From Rhodobacter viridis (lineage in GTDB: Bacteria > Pseudomonadota > Alphaproteobacteria > Rhodobacterales > Rhodobacteraceae): a DNA stretch of 64,000 nucleotides. The stretch covers positions 558,001-622,000 of the forward strand of contig NZ_QJTK01000001.1 in NCBI RefSeq assembly GCF_003217355.1, written 5' to 3'. Shown here in pieces: positions 1-7,914 of this stretch. Numbering within the stretch: position 1 is the first letter of the stretch; each line of letters opens with the position of its first letter. Position numbers and translations under genes: made by a program. The notes below the pieces were generated by a model. It was not told where the DNA came from. It made no database searches and was given only the letters and a program-made list of their open reading frames with translations.

Positions 1-130
1 AAATCATGGCGTTGACGCAAAAAATAGAAAATCTACTGCGAAAACGCCCGATAGCTCTTTGGCATCATGGGGTTGGCCGGTCGCGCCGCTGCGCCTGTGC
101 CCGGATTTGCGCCCGAGCCCGGCCTGTCGC

Positions 131-712
131 TCATGCCTCGGTCGTTGTTTCCGCGGCTGTCCCATCGCCAAGAATACGATAGACGCTGGCCCGACCGATT
201 CCCAAACGCTTGGCGATCTCGGTGCCGCCGATGCCTTCCGCGTGCAGCCGCAACACCTCGTCGGCCTTGGCGCGGGCGGTGGGGGCACGGCCCTTGTATT
301 TTCCTTCGGCCTTCGCCTTGGCGATCCCCTCGCGCTGGCGCTCCAGCATGATCTCGCGCTCGAACTCGGCCACGCCGCCGAGGATCGTCAGCATCAGCTT
401 GCCGGTGGGCGTCGCGGTGTCGATGCCCATGGACAGGATGCGCAGCGCCACGCCCTTCGCCTCAAGCTGCCCCAGAATGCCCACCAGATGCGCCACAGAG
501 CGCGCCAGACGGTCAAGCTTGGTGACGACGAGCGTATCCCCTTCCCGCGCGAAGGCCAGCGCCTCGGCCAGCTGCGCGCGGCTGACGACGTCAACCGAGG
601 AAACCTGCTCAACAAAGATCCTCTTGCAACCGACGGCATCCAGATCGCGCCGCTGGGCGTCGAGCCCGGCTTTCTGGTCGAGGGTCGAGGTGCGGGCATA
701 TCCGATCAGCAT
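131..712 (-). CDS. Serine recombinase, resolvase/invertase family
   Basis: The 193-residue protein has the small serine recombinase layout. An N-terminal catalytic domain begins MLIGYARTSTLDQ, with the nucleophilic serine at about residue 9. The conserved TKLDRLARS block and the GEFERE-like segment (GGVAEFEREIMLERQREGI, residues about 112-130) follow, and a C-terminal Hin-type helix-turn-helix (GTEIAKRLGIGRASVYRIL) ends it. Such enzymes cut and rejoin DNA at paired sites through a phosphoserine intermediate. Resolvases of Tn3-family transposons have this length. No transposase is visible in the 130 bases beyond its stop, so this is either a remnant or the edge of an element that continues outside the window. 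A cluster of short inverted repeats just upstream could be its target. Confidence 0.9.
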   Translation of the reverse strand: MLIGYARTSTLDQKAGLDAQRRDLDAVGCKRIFVEQVSSVDVVSRAQLAEALAFAREGDTLVVTKLDRLARSVAHLVGILGQLEAKGVALRILSMGIDTATPTGKLMLTILGGVAEFEREIMLERQREGIAKAKAEGKYKGRAPTARAKADEVLRLHAEGIGGTEIAKRLGIGRASVYRILGDGTAAETTTEA

Positions 713-727
713 GGGGCCTCTCCAAGT

Positions 728-845
728 CGTCTCACAATGTCTTAGACGTTCTCAGCCACACCGTCCCAAATGTCAACGACAACTTCTGTGAGACGCAATT
801 CGGGCGAGGCCGAGACGTCTCACTAGACCATGCCCTGCGAGACGC
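728..845. other. Candidate res-like recombination site
   Basis: Between the recombinase start and the yitT leader, GAGACG or its complement CGTCTC recurs: CGTCTCAC at 728-735, GTGAGACG at 788-795, the palindrome GAGACGTCTC at 812-821 and GCGAGACGC at 837-845. Tn3-family res sites consist of several inverted 12-bp half-sites directly upstream of tnpR, so position and structure fit. Assignment to this enzyme is inference. The whole gap 713-1257 otherwise contains no credible gene. Confidence 0.4.
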
Positions 846-1086
846 GCCCGGCAGTGGAGGACGCGGGCCGTGCTGATCGGGCCGGTAGTTCTGGCGAGGA
901 TCGCTAACCGGGAAAGGTCAAGCAGACGCGGACCCCACCGGGGGGAACCACGCGGCATCCGCTGTCGAGGGCTGACCTCTCAGATTTTTCCGCCGAAATC
1001 CTCGGGCAAGCCTTTGACGACTGGTACATAGACCTGATACATCCGAACCATCCGAGGCGCCGGAAAATCCTTTGAAATCAATGTAT

Positions 1087-1194
1087 CGTCAGGTGAGCGG
1101 GCGGACTTCGAGTCTCTCATCACCCACCATCGCAGCCCGTGAGACCTGATCCTGACGACGCCCCCCGCAATGCGATCTGCGGGGCAGGTCTTTT
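1087..1194 (+). promoter_or_regulatory. Candidate structured leader/attenuator of the yitT operon
   Basis: Several short perfect pairings can form here. CGTCAGG (1087-1093) pairs with CCTGACG (1151-1157), or TCAGGT (1089-1094) with ACCTGA (1144-1149). GCGGGC (1097-1102) pairs with GCCCGT (1135-1140), and GACT/AGTC close a 3-base loop at 1104-1114. AGACCTG (1142-1148) can instead pair with CAGGTCT (1185-1191), which extends the hairpin CCCCGCA (1163-1169)/TGCGGGG (1178-1184) and is followed by TTTT. This is terminator/anti-terminator geometry. I do not recognise a known riboswitch consensus. In GC-rich DNA some of these stems may be chance. Confidence 0.3.
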
Positions 1195-1257
1195 GTCGGA
1201 CCGGGGCCGAAGCGGCCGGATCGCAGTCGCCTGCCCCCTTGCCCGCGCGCAGCAGGA

Positions 1258-1890
1258 ATGAGACAAGCGCGCATGACCGAAATCATCGCCGAAAACCCCG
1301 TCGAACATACTTTGCTGGATGACGCCCAGGGCCTGGCCTATGGCACAACGATGGCCGCTTTCGGCATCGTGCTGCTGACCCATCTGGGCTTGGTGACCGG
1401 GCAGACAGCGGGGCTTGCGGTGCTGATTTCCTACGCCACCGGCTGGGGCTTCGGGCCGGTCTTCTTCGCGATCAACATCCCCTTCTACTGGTTCGGCTAT
1501 CGCCGCATGGGGCTGGCTTTCGTGATCAAGACCTTCCTCTCGGTCGCGGCGCTCTCGGCCTTGGCGGCCTTCTTGCCCGGCTATGTCAGCTTCGCCAACG
1601 TCAACCCGATCGTCGGCGCGGTGATCTTCGGCTTCCTCTCCGGCTCGGCGCTGCTCGCGCTCTTCCGCCACGGGGCGAGCCTTGGCGGTGTCGGCATCAT
1701 GGCGCTCTATCTGCAAGACAGGACCGGCTTTCGCGCCGGCTGGACGCAGCTGATCTTTGATGCCTGCGTCTTCGGCATCGCGCTCACCCTGCGTGACTGG
1801 AAGACGGTCGCGATTTCGGCACTGGGCGCGCTCGTCATCAACATCGTCATTGCGATGAACCACCGCCGTGACCGCTATATCGCGACCTGA
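1258..1890 (+). CDS. YitT family membrane protein (first of a tandem pair)
   Basis: This 210-residue protein is mostly hydrophobic, with about five or six membrane segments. It has the YitT/DUF161 signature features: GLVTGQTAGLAVLISYATGW near residues 42-61, a FFAINIPFYWF segment, and a C-terminal INIVIAMNHRRDRY tail. The function of the family is not established; it is usually described as an inner-membrane protein of unknown transport role. It is the first gene of a run with 1912-2541 and 2541-2873. The start could be the ATG at 1258 or the in-frame ATG at 1273. The only Shine-Dalgarno-like stretch (AGCAGGA) abuts the first and is somewhat far from the second. Confidence 0.85.
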   Translation: MRQARMTEIIAENPVEHTLLDDAQGLAYGTTMAAFGIVLLTHLGLVTGQTAGLAVLISYATGWGFGPVFFAINIPFYWFGYRRMGLAFVIKTFLSVAALSALAAFLPGYVSFANVNPIVGAVIFGFLSGSALLALFRHGASLGGVGIMALYLQDRTGFRAGWTQLIFDACVFGIALTLRDWKTVAISALGALVINIVIAMNHRRDRYIAT

Positions 1891-1911
1891 TCCGTTGACA
1901 GGACAGCAATT

Positions 1912-2541
1912 GTGACGCATATTCACGTCATGAGTGCTGACCCATCTGCCCGCCGCTACACGCCCTTCGAAGATGCCCAGGGCCTTGTGCTCGCCTCGGC
2001 GCAGGCGGCGCTTGGCATTCATCTGCTGCGCGCCGCGGGGCTGGTCACCGGCGGCACCGCGGGCACGGCGCTGATCCTCAGCTACGCCACCGGGCTGAAC
2101 TTTTCGGCGCTGTTCTTCGCACTCAACATCCCCTTTTATGCGCTGGCCTGGTGGGCGCGCGGACCGATCTTCTGCCTGAAGTCGCTCGCCACGGTCACCT
2201 TCGTCTCGATCCTGGCCGAGGCGCTCAAACCCGTCCTTGTCCTGCAAACCATCCACCCGGCCGCCGCCGCCCTGCTTTTCGGCGTCTCGGCGGGCGTGGG
2301 CCTGCTGGGCCTCTTTCGCCATTCCGGCACCTTGGGCGGCGTCTCGATCATCGCGCTGATCGTGCAGGACCGCTTCGGCTGGCGCGCGGGCCATGTGCAG
2401 CTGGCGCATGACCTGATCCTGTTCGCCATCGCCGCGCTCATCCTGCCCCTCGACCGCATCGGCTGGTCGCTCCTTGGCGCGCTCGTTCTCAATTTCGTCA
2501 TCGCCTTCAACCATCGGCGCGACTGGTATATCGTGTCGTGA
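1912..2541 (+). CDS. YitT family membrane protein (second of a tandem pair)
   Basis: This 209-residue paralogue of the preceding gene shares the same order of motifs: the DAQGL start of the core, GLVTGGTAGTALILSYATGL, FFALNIPFY, GTLGGVSIIALIVQDR, and a C-terminal FNHRRDWYIVS. It starts with GTG at 1912, seven bases after AGGAC, only 21 bases after the first copy's stop. The pair looks like a local duplication retained as two divergent subunits or two specificities, which is inference. Its stop overlaps the start of the SMR transporter (TGATG), so the three are probably co-transcribed. Confidence 0.87.
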   Translation: MTHIHVMSADPSARRYTPFEDAQGLVLASAQAALGIHLLRAAGLVTGGTAGTALILSYATGLNFSALFFALNIPFYALAWWARGPIFCLKSLATVTFVSILAEALKPVLVLQTIHPAAAALLFGVSAGVGLLGLFRHSGTLGGVSIIALIVQDRFGWRAGHVQLAHDLILFAIAALILPLDRIGWSLLGALVLNFVIAFNHRRDWYIVS

Positions 2542-2873
2542 TGAAACCTTATCTCTATCTCCTGATCGCGGTCCTGTTCGAGACCTTCGGCTCCACCTGC
2601 CTGCAGGCCTCGAACCAGTTCACCCGGCTTTGGCCGACGCTGGGCGTGATCTTCGGCTTTGGCGTCGCCTTCTGGTTCTTCACGCTGGTGCTGAAATCGC
2701 TGCCGCTTGGCATCACCTATGCGCTTTGGTCGGGCATCGGCATCGTGCTGATCACCGCCTCGGGCTGGCTGATCTTTCAGCAAAAACTCGACCTGCCCGC
2801 GCTCTTCGGCATCGGCCTGATCATCGCGGGCATCGCTGTCATCAACCTGTTTTCGTCGGCAGGGCATCCCTGA
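2541..2873 (+). CDS. SMR family multidrug efflux protein, EmrE/Qac type
   Basis: The 110-residue protein has four membrane helices. It aligns by eye with EmrE: the membrane-embedded glutamate is at residue 14 (MKPYLYLLIAVLFE), the FTRLWP segment follows, and the YALWSGIGIVLI signature lies in helix 3. These proteins work as antiparallel dimers that swap protons for lipophilic cations. The YALWSGIG form points to the Qac/EmrE branch rather than the guanidinium exporter branch. The ATG at 2541 overlaps the upstream stop, whereas a GTG at 2538 is also possible. Coupling to two YitT proteins suggests a shared efflux or stress role, which is inference. Confidence 0.9.
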   Translation: MKPYLYLLIAVLFETFGSTCLQASNQFTRLWPTLGVIFGFGVAFWFFTLVLKSLPLGITYALWSGIGIVLITASGWLIFQQKLDLPALFGIGLIIAGIAVINLFSSAGHP

Positions 2874-2942
2874 CGCGGTTCTTACTGGCCAAACGGCTGC
2901 TTTTCCCGTAAGGGCAGCACAAATCTCGAACAGGCGGACTTC

Positions 2943-4760
2943 ATGGACATTCGCAATATTGCGATCATCGCACACGTTGACCACGGCAAGACGACCCTCG
3001 TCGACAAGCTGCTGGGTCAATCCGGGGCTTTCCGGGAAAACCAGGCCGTCGCGGAACGCGCGATGGACAGCAACGACATCGAACGCGAACGCGGCATCAC
3101 CATTCTGGCCAAATGCACCTCGGTCGAATGGAAGGGCACGCGGATCAACATCGTCGACACGCCCGGCCACGCCGATTTCGGCGGCGAGGTGGAGCGCATC
3201 CTGTCGATGGTCGATGGCGTCTGCCTGCTGGTCGATGCCGCTGAAGGCCCGATGCCGCAAACGAAATTCGTGACCTCGAAGGCCCTCGCGCTTGGCCTCA
3301 AACCGATCGTCGTGCTGAACAAGGTCGACAAGCCCGCGGCCGAGCCCGACCGCGCGCTGAACGAGGTCTTCGACCTTTTCGCCAACCTTGGCGCCACCGA
3401 CGAGCAGCTGGATTTCCCGCATGTCTATGCCTCGGGCATCGGCGGCTGGGCGGATCGCGAGCTTGACGGCCCGCGCTCCGATCTTTCCGCGCTCTTCGAT
3501 CTGATCCTCGACCATGTCGAACCGCCGAAACAGGAATTCCGCGCAGACGAGCCCTTCCAGATGCTCGCGACGACCCTTTCGGCCGACCCGTTCATCGGCC
3601 GCATCCTCACCGGCCGCGTCGAGGCCGGGCGCCTCAAGGTCGGTGACACGCTCAAGGCGCTCTCGCGCACCGGCGAGCGGATCGAGCAATTCCGTTGCAC
3701 CAAGATTCTCGCCTTCCGCGGCCTGACGCAGCAGCCGATCGACGTGGCGGAAGCGGGCGACATCGTCACCATCGCCGGCATGACCAAGGCGACCGTGGCC
3801 GACACGCTCTGCGCGCTGGAAATCGACATCGCGATCCCGTCGCAACCGATTGACCCGCCGACGATCTCGGTCACCTTCGGGATCAACGACAGCCCGCTGG
3901 CGGGCCGCGACGGCACCAAGGTGCAATCGCGCGTCATCCGCGAACGCCTGATGAAGGAAGCCGAAACCAACGTCGCGATCCGCGTCGAGGACACGCCCGG
4001 CGGCGATGCTTTCGTCGTTTCGGGGCGCGGCGAACTTCAGATGGGCGTGCTGATCGAGAACATGCGCCGCGAAGGGTTCGAGCTGTCGATCTCGCGTCCG
4101 CGCGTGATCTTCCGCGAGGAAAACGGCGAGCGGATGGAGCCGATCGAAGAGGTCATCGTCGATGTCGATGACGACTATTCGGGCGCGGTGATCGAGAAAC
4201 TGACCGGCCCGCGCAAGGGCGATCTGGTCGAGATGCGCCCCGCCGGTCACGGCAAGACCCGGATCGTCGCCCATGTGCCCTCGCGCGGCCTCATTGGCTA
4301 TCAGGGCGAGTTCATGACCGACACCCGCGGCAACGGCGTCTTGAACCGCATCTTCCACGGCTGGGCGCCCTACAAGGGCCCGATCCAGGGCCGCCGTCAG
4401 GGCGTGCTGATCTCGATGGAGAACGGCGTCTCGGTCGCCTATGCGCTGTGGAACCTCGAAGAACGCGGCAAGCTCTTCATTGGCGCGCAGGAACAGATCT
4501 ACGAGGGCATGATCATCGGCGAGCATTCGCGCGACAATGACCTCGAAGTGAACCCGCTCAAGGGCAAGAAGCTGACGAACGTGCGCGCCTCGGGCACCGA
4601 TGAAGCGGTGCGCCTGACGCCGCCGGTGCGGATGAGCCTGGAAGAGGCGATCGCCTATATCGACGACGACGAACTCGTCGAAGTCACGCCGAAGATCGTG
4701 CGGCTGCGTAAACGGCTCCTTGACCCGCATGAGCGCAAACGCGCCTCGCGCTCGGAATAA
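2943..4760 (+). CDS. typA: Ribosome-associated GTPase TypA/BipA
   Basis: The 605-residue translational GTPase has the G1 motif AHVDHGKTT at about residues 10-18, a switch I region around ERERGITI, G3 DTPGH and G4 NKVD. Elongation-factor domains II and V follow, then the BipA-specific C-terminal domain ([20 protein letters not shown], near residue 490). Length and domain order match full-length BipA. In other bacteria it binds the ribosome at the EF-G site and helps 50S assembly and growth at low temperature or under stress. A Shine-Dalgarno (AGGCGGA) precedes the ATG. It is convergent with the ABC transporter operon and followed by a strong hairpin array. Confidence 0.97.
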   Translation: MDIRNIAIIAHVDHGKTTLVDKLLGQSGAFRENQAVAERAMDSNDIERERGITILAKCTSVEWKGTRINIVDTPGHADFGGEVERILSMVDGVCLLVDAAEGPMPQTKFVTSKALALGLKPIVVLNKVDKPAAEPDRALNEVFDLFANLGATDEQLDFPHVYASGIGGWADRELDGPRSDLSALFDLILDHVEPPKQEFRADEPFQMLATTLSADPFIGRILTGRVEAGRLKVGDTLKALSRTGERIEQFRCTKILAFRGLTQQPIDVAEAGDIVTIAGMTKATVADTLCALEIDIAIPSQPIDPPTISVTFGINDSPLAGRDGTKVQSRVIRERLMKEAETNVAIRVEDTPGGDAFVVSGRGELQMGVLIENMRREGFELSISRPRVIFREENGERMEPIEEVIVDVDDDYSGAVIEKLTGPRKGDLVEMRPAGHGKTRIVAHVPSRGLIGYQGEFMTDTRGNGVLNRIFHGWAPYKGPIQGRRQGVLISMENGVSVAYALWNLEERGKLFIGAQEQIYEGMIIGEHSRDNDLEVNPLKGKKLTNVRASGTDEAVRLTPPVRMSLEEAIAYIDDDELVEVTPKIVRLRKRLLDPHERKRASRSE

Positions 4761-4770
4761 GATGGGAAAA

Positions 4771-4926
4771 GGGGGGCTCTGCCCCCCTCTTTCATTCGTG
4801 CCGAATGAAATTCACCCGCCGGGATATTTGAAGCAAGATAAAGGACTTGCGAGGCGTATTTATCTTGCCGGAAATATCCCGCGGGGGGTGAATTTGCGCA
4901 GCAAAGAGGGGGGCGCGAAGCCCCCC
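4771..4926. repeat. Intergenic hairpin array, bidirectional terminator between convergent genes
   Basis: Five inverted repeats are stacked between typA and the ABC ATPase. GGGGGGC-TCT-GCCCCCC (4771-4787) is followed by TCTTTC and is the typA terminator. TTCATTCG/CGAATGAA lies at 4791-4809. A long imperfect cruciform has arms at 4811-4842 and 4859-4892 and contains ATTTGAAGCAAGATAAA and its partner TTTATCTTGCCGGAAAT. TTTGC/GCAAA lies at 4893-4905. GGGGGGC/GCCCCCC (4908-4926) serves the minus-strand operon. A similar arrangement recurs at 60335-60453. Confidence 0.8.
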
Positions 4927-4933
4927 TTTTTCC

Positions 4934-6061
4934 TCAGCGGAACAGAACCAGCGCGCCCGGCGACCAGGCCACCCGCGTCTGTGTGCCCACATCCAGCACC
5001 GGACGGCCGAAGACGTTGCGCATCGAAATCCGCACCGGCGTTTCGACGCCATCGAGCTTCACGTCGTAATAGGTCATATCGCCGTAATAGACGACCTCGT
5101 CGATCACGCCGGGGGATTCGCGGTCCTGCGCGGTCTGACCTTCGTAAAGGATCGTCAGCGTCTCGGGACGGAAGCCCACCGCGGGCTCACCGCCCTGCGG
5201 CTTGGCCGAGGCCTGCTCATCCGTCACATCAACCTGACCCAGCCCCGCCACCTCGAGCTGCACATGGCCGTTGCCCTCGCCCAACACCTTGGCGGGCAGG
5301 AAGTTCATCACGCCGATGAAATCCGCGACGCGGCGCGAGGCCGGACGGCGGTAAAGCGTTTCCGGGTCAGCCAGCTGCGCGATCTCGCCCTCGAACATCA
5401 CGGCGATCCGGTCCGACATCACCAGCGCCTCTTCCTGATCGTGCGTCACCAGAACGAAGGTGATGCCGACCTCGCGCTGCAGCTTGATCAGTTCGATCTG
5501 CATCTGCTCGCGGATCTTCTTGTCGAGCGCCGAGAGCGGTTCATCGAGCAAGAGCACCTTCGGTTTCAGGATCAGCGCCCGCGCCAGCGCCACGCGCTGC
5601 CGCTGCCCGCCCGAAAGCGCATGCGCCGCCCGCGCGCCGTAGCCCTTGAGCCCGACCATCTCCAGCGCCTCTTCCACCGCCTTGGCTTTCTCGGCCTCGG
5701 ACCGCGGATCGCGACGCAGGCCGAAGCCGACGTTCTGCCCGACGCTCAGATGCGGGAAGATCGCATAGCTTTGAAACACCATGTTCGTCGGGCGCTTGTT
5801 CGGCGGCACGTCTTCCATGTGCTTGCCGTCGATCAGCACGGAGCCCGAGGAAATATCCTCGAACCCGGCGATGGTGCGCAAAAGCGTGGTCTTGCCACAG
5901 CCCGACGGACCAAGAAGCGAGAAAAACTCGCCCTCGCGGATCGTCGCGGTGATGCCGCGCAGCGCGTGGTAATCACCGTAATATTTGTGCACGCGATCGA
6001 ATTCGATCATCTTGCGGCGTTGCTCGAGCGGCACCTTTGCCGTGATGACGTTCTGGGTCAC
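4934..6061 (-). CDS. potA: ABC transporter ATP-binding protein, spermidine/putrescine (PotA) type
   Basis: The 375-residue ATPase has Walker A GPSGCGKTT (about 51-59), a Q-loop in MVFQSYAIFPH, the signature LSGGQRQRVALARAL, Walker B VLLLDEPLSALD, and the switch His in THDQEEA. A C-terminal TOBE/OB-type regulatory domain from about residue 290 includes VGFRPETLTI. This combination is typical of CUT1 and polyamine/iron importers. The GTG start overlaps the upstream permease stop (GTGA), which indicates translational coupling. A shorter start at Met18 is possible. The substrate is inferred from family resemblance only, because no binding protein is encoded alongside. Confidence 0.85.
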   Translation of the reverse strand: MTQNVITAKVPLEQRRKMIEFDRVHKYYGDYHALRGITATIREGEFFSLLGPSGCGKTTLLRTIAGFEDISSGSVLIDGKHMEDVPPNKRPTNMVFQSYAIFPHLSVGQNVGFGLRRDPRSEAEKAKAVEEALEMVGLKGYGARAAHALSGGQRQRVALARALILKPKVLLLDEPLSALDKKIREQMQIELIKLQREVGITFVLVTHDQEEALVMSDRIAVMFEGEIAQLADPETLYRRPASRRVADFIGVMNFLPAKVLGEGNGHVQLEVAGLGQVDVTDEQASAKPQGGEPAVGFRPETLTILYEGQTAQDRESPGVIDEVVYYGDMTYYDVKLDGVETPVRISMRNVFGRPVLDVGTQTRVAWSPGALVLFR

Positions 6062-6864
6062 AGGAAACCTCCAGTGTCTTTGGCGCCGGTCTTCGCGATG
6101 CCGCGGCGGCGGAAATATTCGGCAGTGGCGAGCAGCATCACCGAGCAGACCACAAGCACGGTGCCAAGCGCCATGATCATCGGGATCTGCTTCGGGAAAC
6201 GCAGCTGCGAATAGATGTAGGTGGGAAGCGTCGTCTGTTCGCCCGCCAGGAAGAAGGCGATGATGAATTCATCGAGCGAGATGGTGAAGGCCATCAGCGC
6301 CGAGGAAATGATGCCGGGCGTGACCAGCGGCAGGATGATCAGCCGGAAGGTCGACCATTTCGTTTCGCCCAGATCATAGGCGGCTTCCTCGAGCGAGCGG
6401 TCGAGCGAGGAGAAGGCCGCGTTCAGAACCGCAATGGCATAGGGCGTGGCGACCAGAACGTGACCGAGGATCACCGTCAGGATCGAGAGCGGCACGCCCG
6501 CGGCGAGCAGCACGACGAGAAGCGAGACCGCGACGATGATCTCGGGCAGAACGAGGGGCAGCATGATCAGCCCCATCGCCCCCGCCTTGCCCGGGTAGTT
6601 GTAGCGGGTGGCCGAACGGGCGGCGAAAATGCCAAGCGTCGTGGCCAGGACCGAGGTCGAAAACGCCACGATCAGCGAATTCGTCAGCGCCCCCGCCAGG
6701 GTTTCATTCTCGAAGAGCTGCGCGAACCATTTCAGCGTGAAGCCCTTCAGCGGAAAGGCGATCACCGTACCGTCGTTGAAGGCAAAGACGGGCAAGAGTG
6801 CAATCGGCGCATAAAGGAAGACGAGATAAAGGAAGGCATAGGCCCTCAGCCCGGAAAACTTCAT
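6058..6864 (-). CDS. potC: ABC transporter permease, PotC type
   Basis: The 268-residue inner-membrane protein has six predicted helices and the binding-protein-dependent permease loop EEAAYDLGETKWSTFRLIILPLV, the cytoplasmic EAA motif that docks on the ATPase. Length and the N-terminal LYAPIALLPVFAFNDG pattern fit the PotC/YdcV branch. The start codon overlaps the stop of the upstream permease (ATGA), and its own stop overlaps the ATPase start. The three genes therefore form a tightly coupled operon read from 7742 down to 4934. Confidence 0.85.
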   Translation of the reverse strand: MKFSGLRAYAFLYLVFLYAPIALLPVFAFNDGTVIAFPLKGFTLKWFAQLFENETLAGALTNSLIVAFSTSVLATTLGIFAARSATRYNYPGKAGAMGLIMLPLVLPEIIVAVSLLVVLLAAGVPLSILTVILGHVLVATPYAIAVLNAAFSSLDRSLEEAAYDLGETKWSTFRLIILPLVTPGIISSALMAFTISLDEFIIAFFLAGEQTTLPTYIYSQLRFPKQIPMIMALGTVLVVCSVMLLATAEYFRRRGIAKTGAKDTGGFL

Positions 6865-7742
6865 TTGCCCACCTTCAGGAAGCGCCGGTTCAGGAAGAGG
6901 AAGAGCAGCGACACCGCCGCGACGACAAACATCGCCGAGACCGCGACCGCCGCGCCAAGGGGCTTGTTGTCGATCTTCAGCATGTCCTTCTGGATCATGT
7001 TCGCCACCATCGGCAGCTTGCCGCCGCCAATCAGTTCCGGCGTCACGTAATCCCCGATCGTCGGGATGAAGACGATCATCACCGCCCCGATCACCCCCGG
7101 CATCGCCAAGGGCAGCGTCACCCGCCAGAAGGTCATCAGCTTGCTCTCGCCCAGATCCTGCCCGGCTTCGAGCAAGGATCGGTCGATCTTCTCAAGGCTG
7201 ACGAAGATCGGCAGGATCGCGAAAGGCGCATAGGCATGGGCGAGCGTGATCGCGATCGCGCCGATCGAGTTCAGCATCTGCAGCGGGCTGTCGATGATCC
7301 CCAACCCCTGCAGCGTCGAGTTGATCACGCCGTTGAAGTTCAGGATCACCTTCCACTGAAACACCCGGATCAGATAGGAGGTCCAGAACGGGATGGTGAT
7401 CAGAAACAGCCAGCGCGACTTGTTCGAGGCGGGCACCACGAACGAGATGAAATAGGCGATCGGAAAGGCCAGCAGCACCGTCACCAGCGTCACCAGCGCC
7501 GAAACCAGCACCGAGCGGAACAGGATGGTACGGAAGATCGGGTCCGACCAGGCGTCGATGTAGTTCTGCGTGGTGAATTCGTGGATCACCACCAGATAGC
7601 CATCCTTGAAGAAGGAATAGGCAAAAATGGTCGCCAGAGGCGCAGCCAGCAGCAGCATGGCATAAATCAGCGTGGGGCTGACCATGAACCAGCCGCTGGC
7701 CGCCTCCGAGCGCGCCCATCGCCGTATTGGAGATGCCGACAT
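6861..7742 (-). CDS. potB: ABC transporter permease, PotB type
   Basis: The 293-residue permease is the first gene of the minus-strand importer operon. It carries membrane helices from residue 18, and the EAA loop EAGQDLGESKLMTFWRVTLPLAMPG sits near residue 195. It pairs with the PotC-type permease to form the membrane channel. A purine-rich stretch (GGGAGA) lies about ten bases before the ATG. The usual fourth component, a periplasmic PotD-like binding protein, is absent on both sides (typA downstream, a MocR gene upstream). It must be encoded elsewhere or shared. Confidence 0.85.
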   Translation of the reverse strand: MSASPIRRWARSEAASGWFMVSPTLIYAMLLLAAPLATIFAYSFFKDGYLVVIHEFTTQNYIDAWSDPIFRTILFRSVLVSALVTLVTVLLAFPIAYFISFVVPASNKSRWLFLITIPFWTSYLIRVFQWKVILNFNGVINSTLQGLGIIDSPLQMLNSIGAIAITLAHAYAPFAILPIFVSLEKIDRSLLEAGQDLGESKLMTFWRVTLPLAMPGVIGAVMIVFIPTIGDYVTPELIGGGKLPMVANMIQKDMLKIDNKPLGAAVAVSAMFVVAAVSLLFLFLNRRFLKVGK

Positions 7743-7914
7743 ACTCTTAATTCTCCCTCAGCGCGTCTCAGGCGCGTTAAGGTCAAATTTGCACAAGGTT
7801 TCGGCAGAGGAAAGGGGGAGGATGCCCCGCCCCAAGACGCCGTCAGGGAAATTTTCCGCGACTGCCCAGCAAAGCGGCAGCCGGAGCGTCGCCGCGCAAC
7901 CTTGACGTGTGTCG

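Noticed and set aside
773-958. 61-codon minus-strand frame upstream of the recombinase
   Set aside because: Arg-rich, no ribosome site, overlaps the GAGACG half-site cluster.
2136-4730. 864-codon minus-strand frame over typA and yitT
   Set aside because: Shadow frame; the plus strand encodes TypA with all GTPase motifs.
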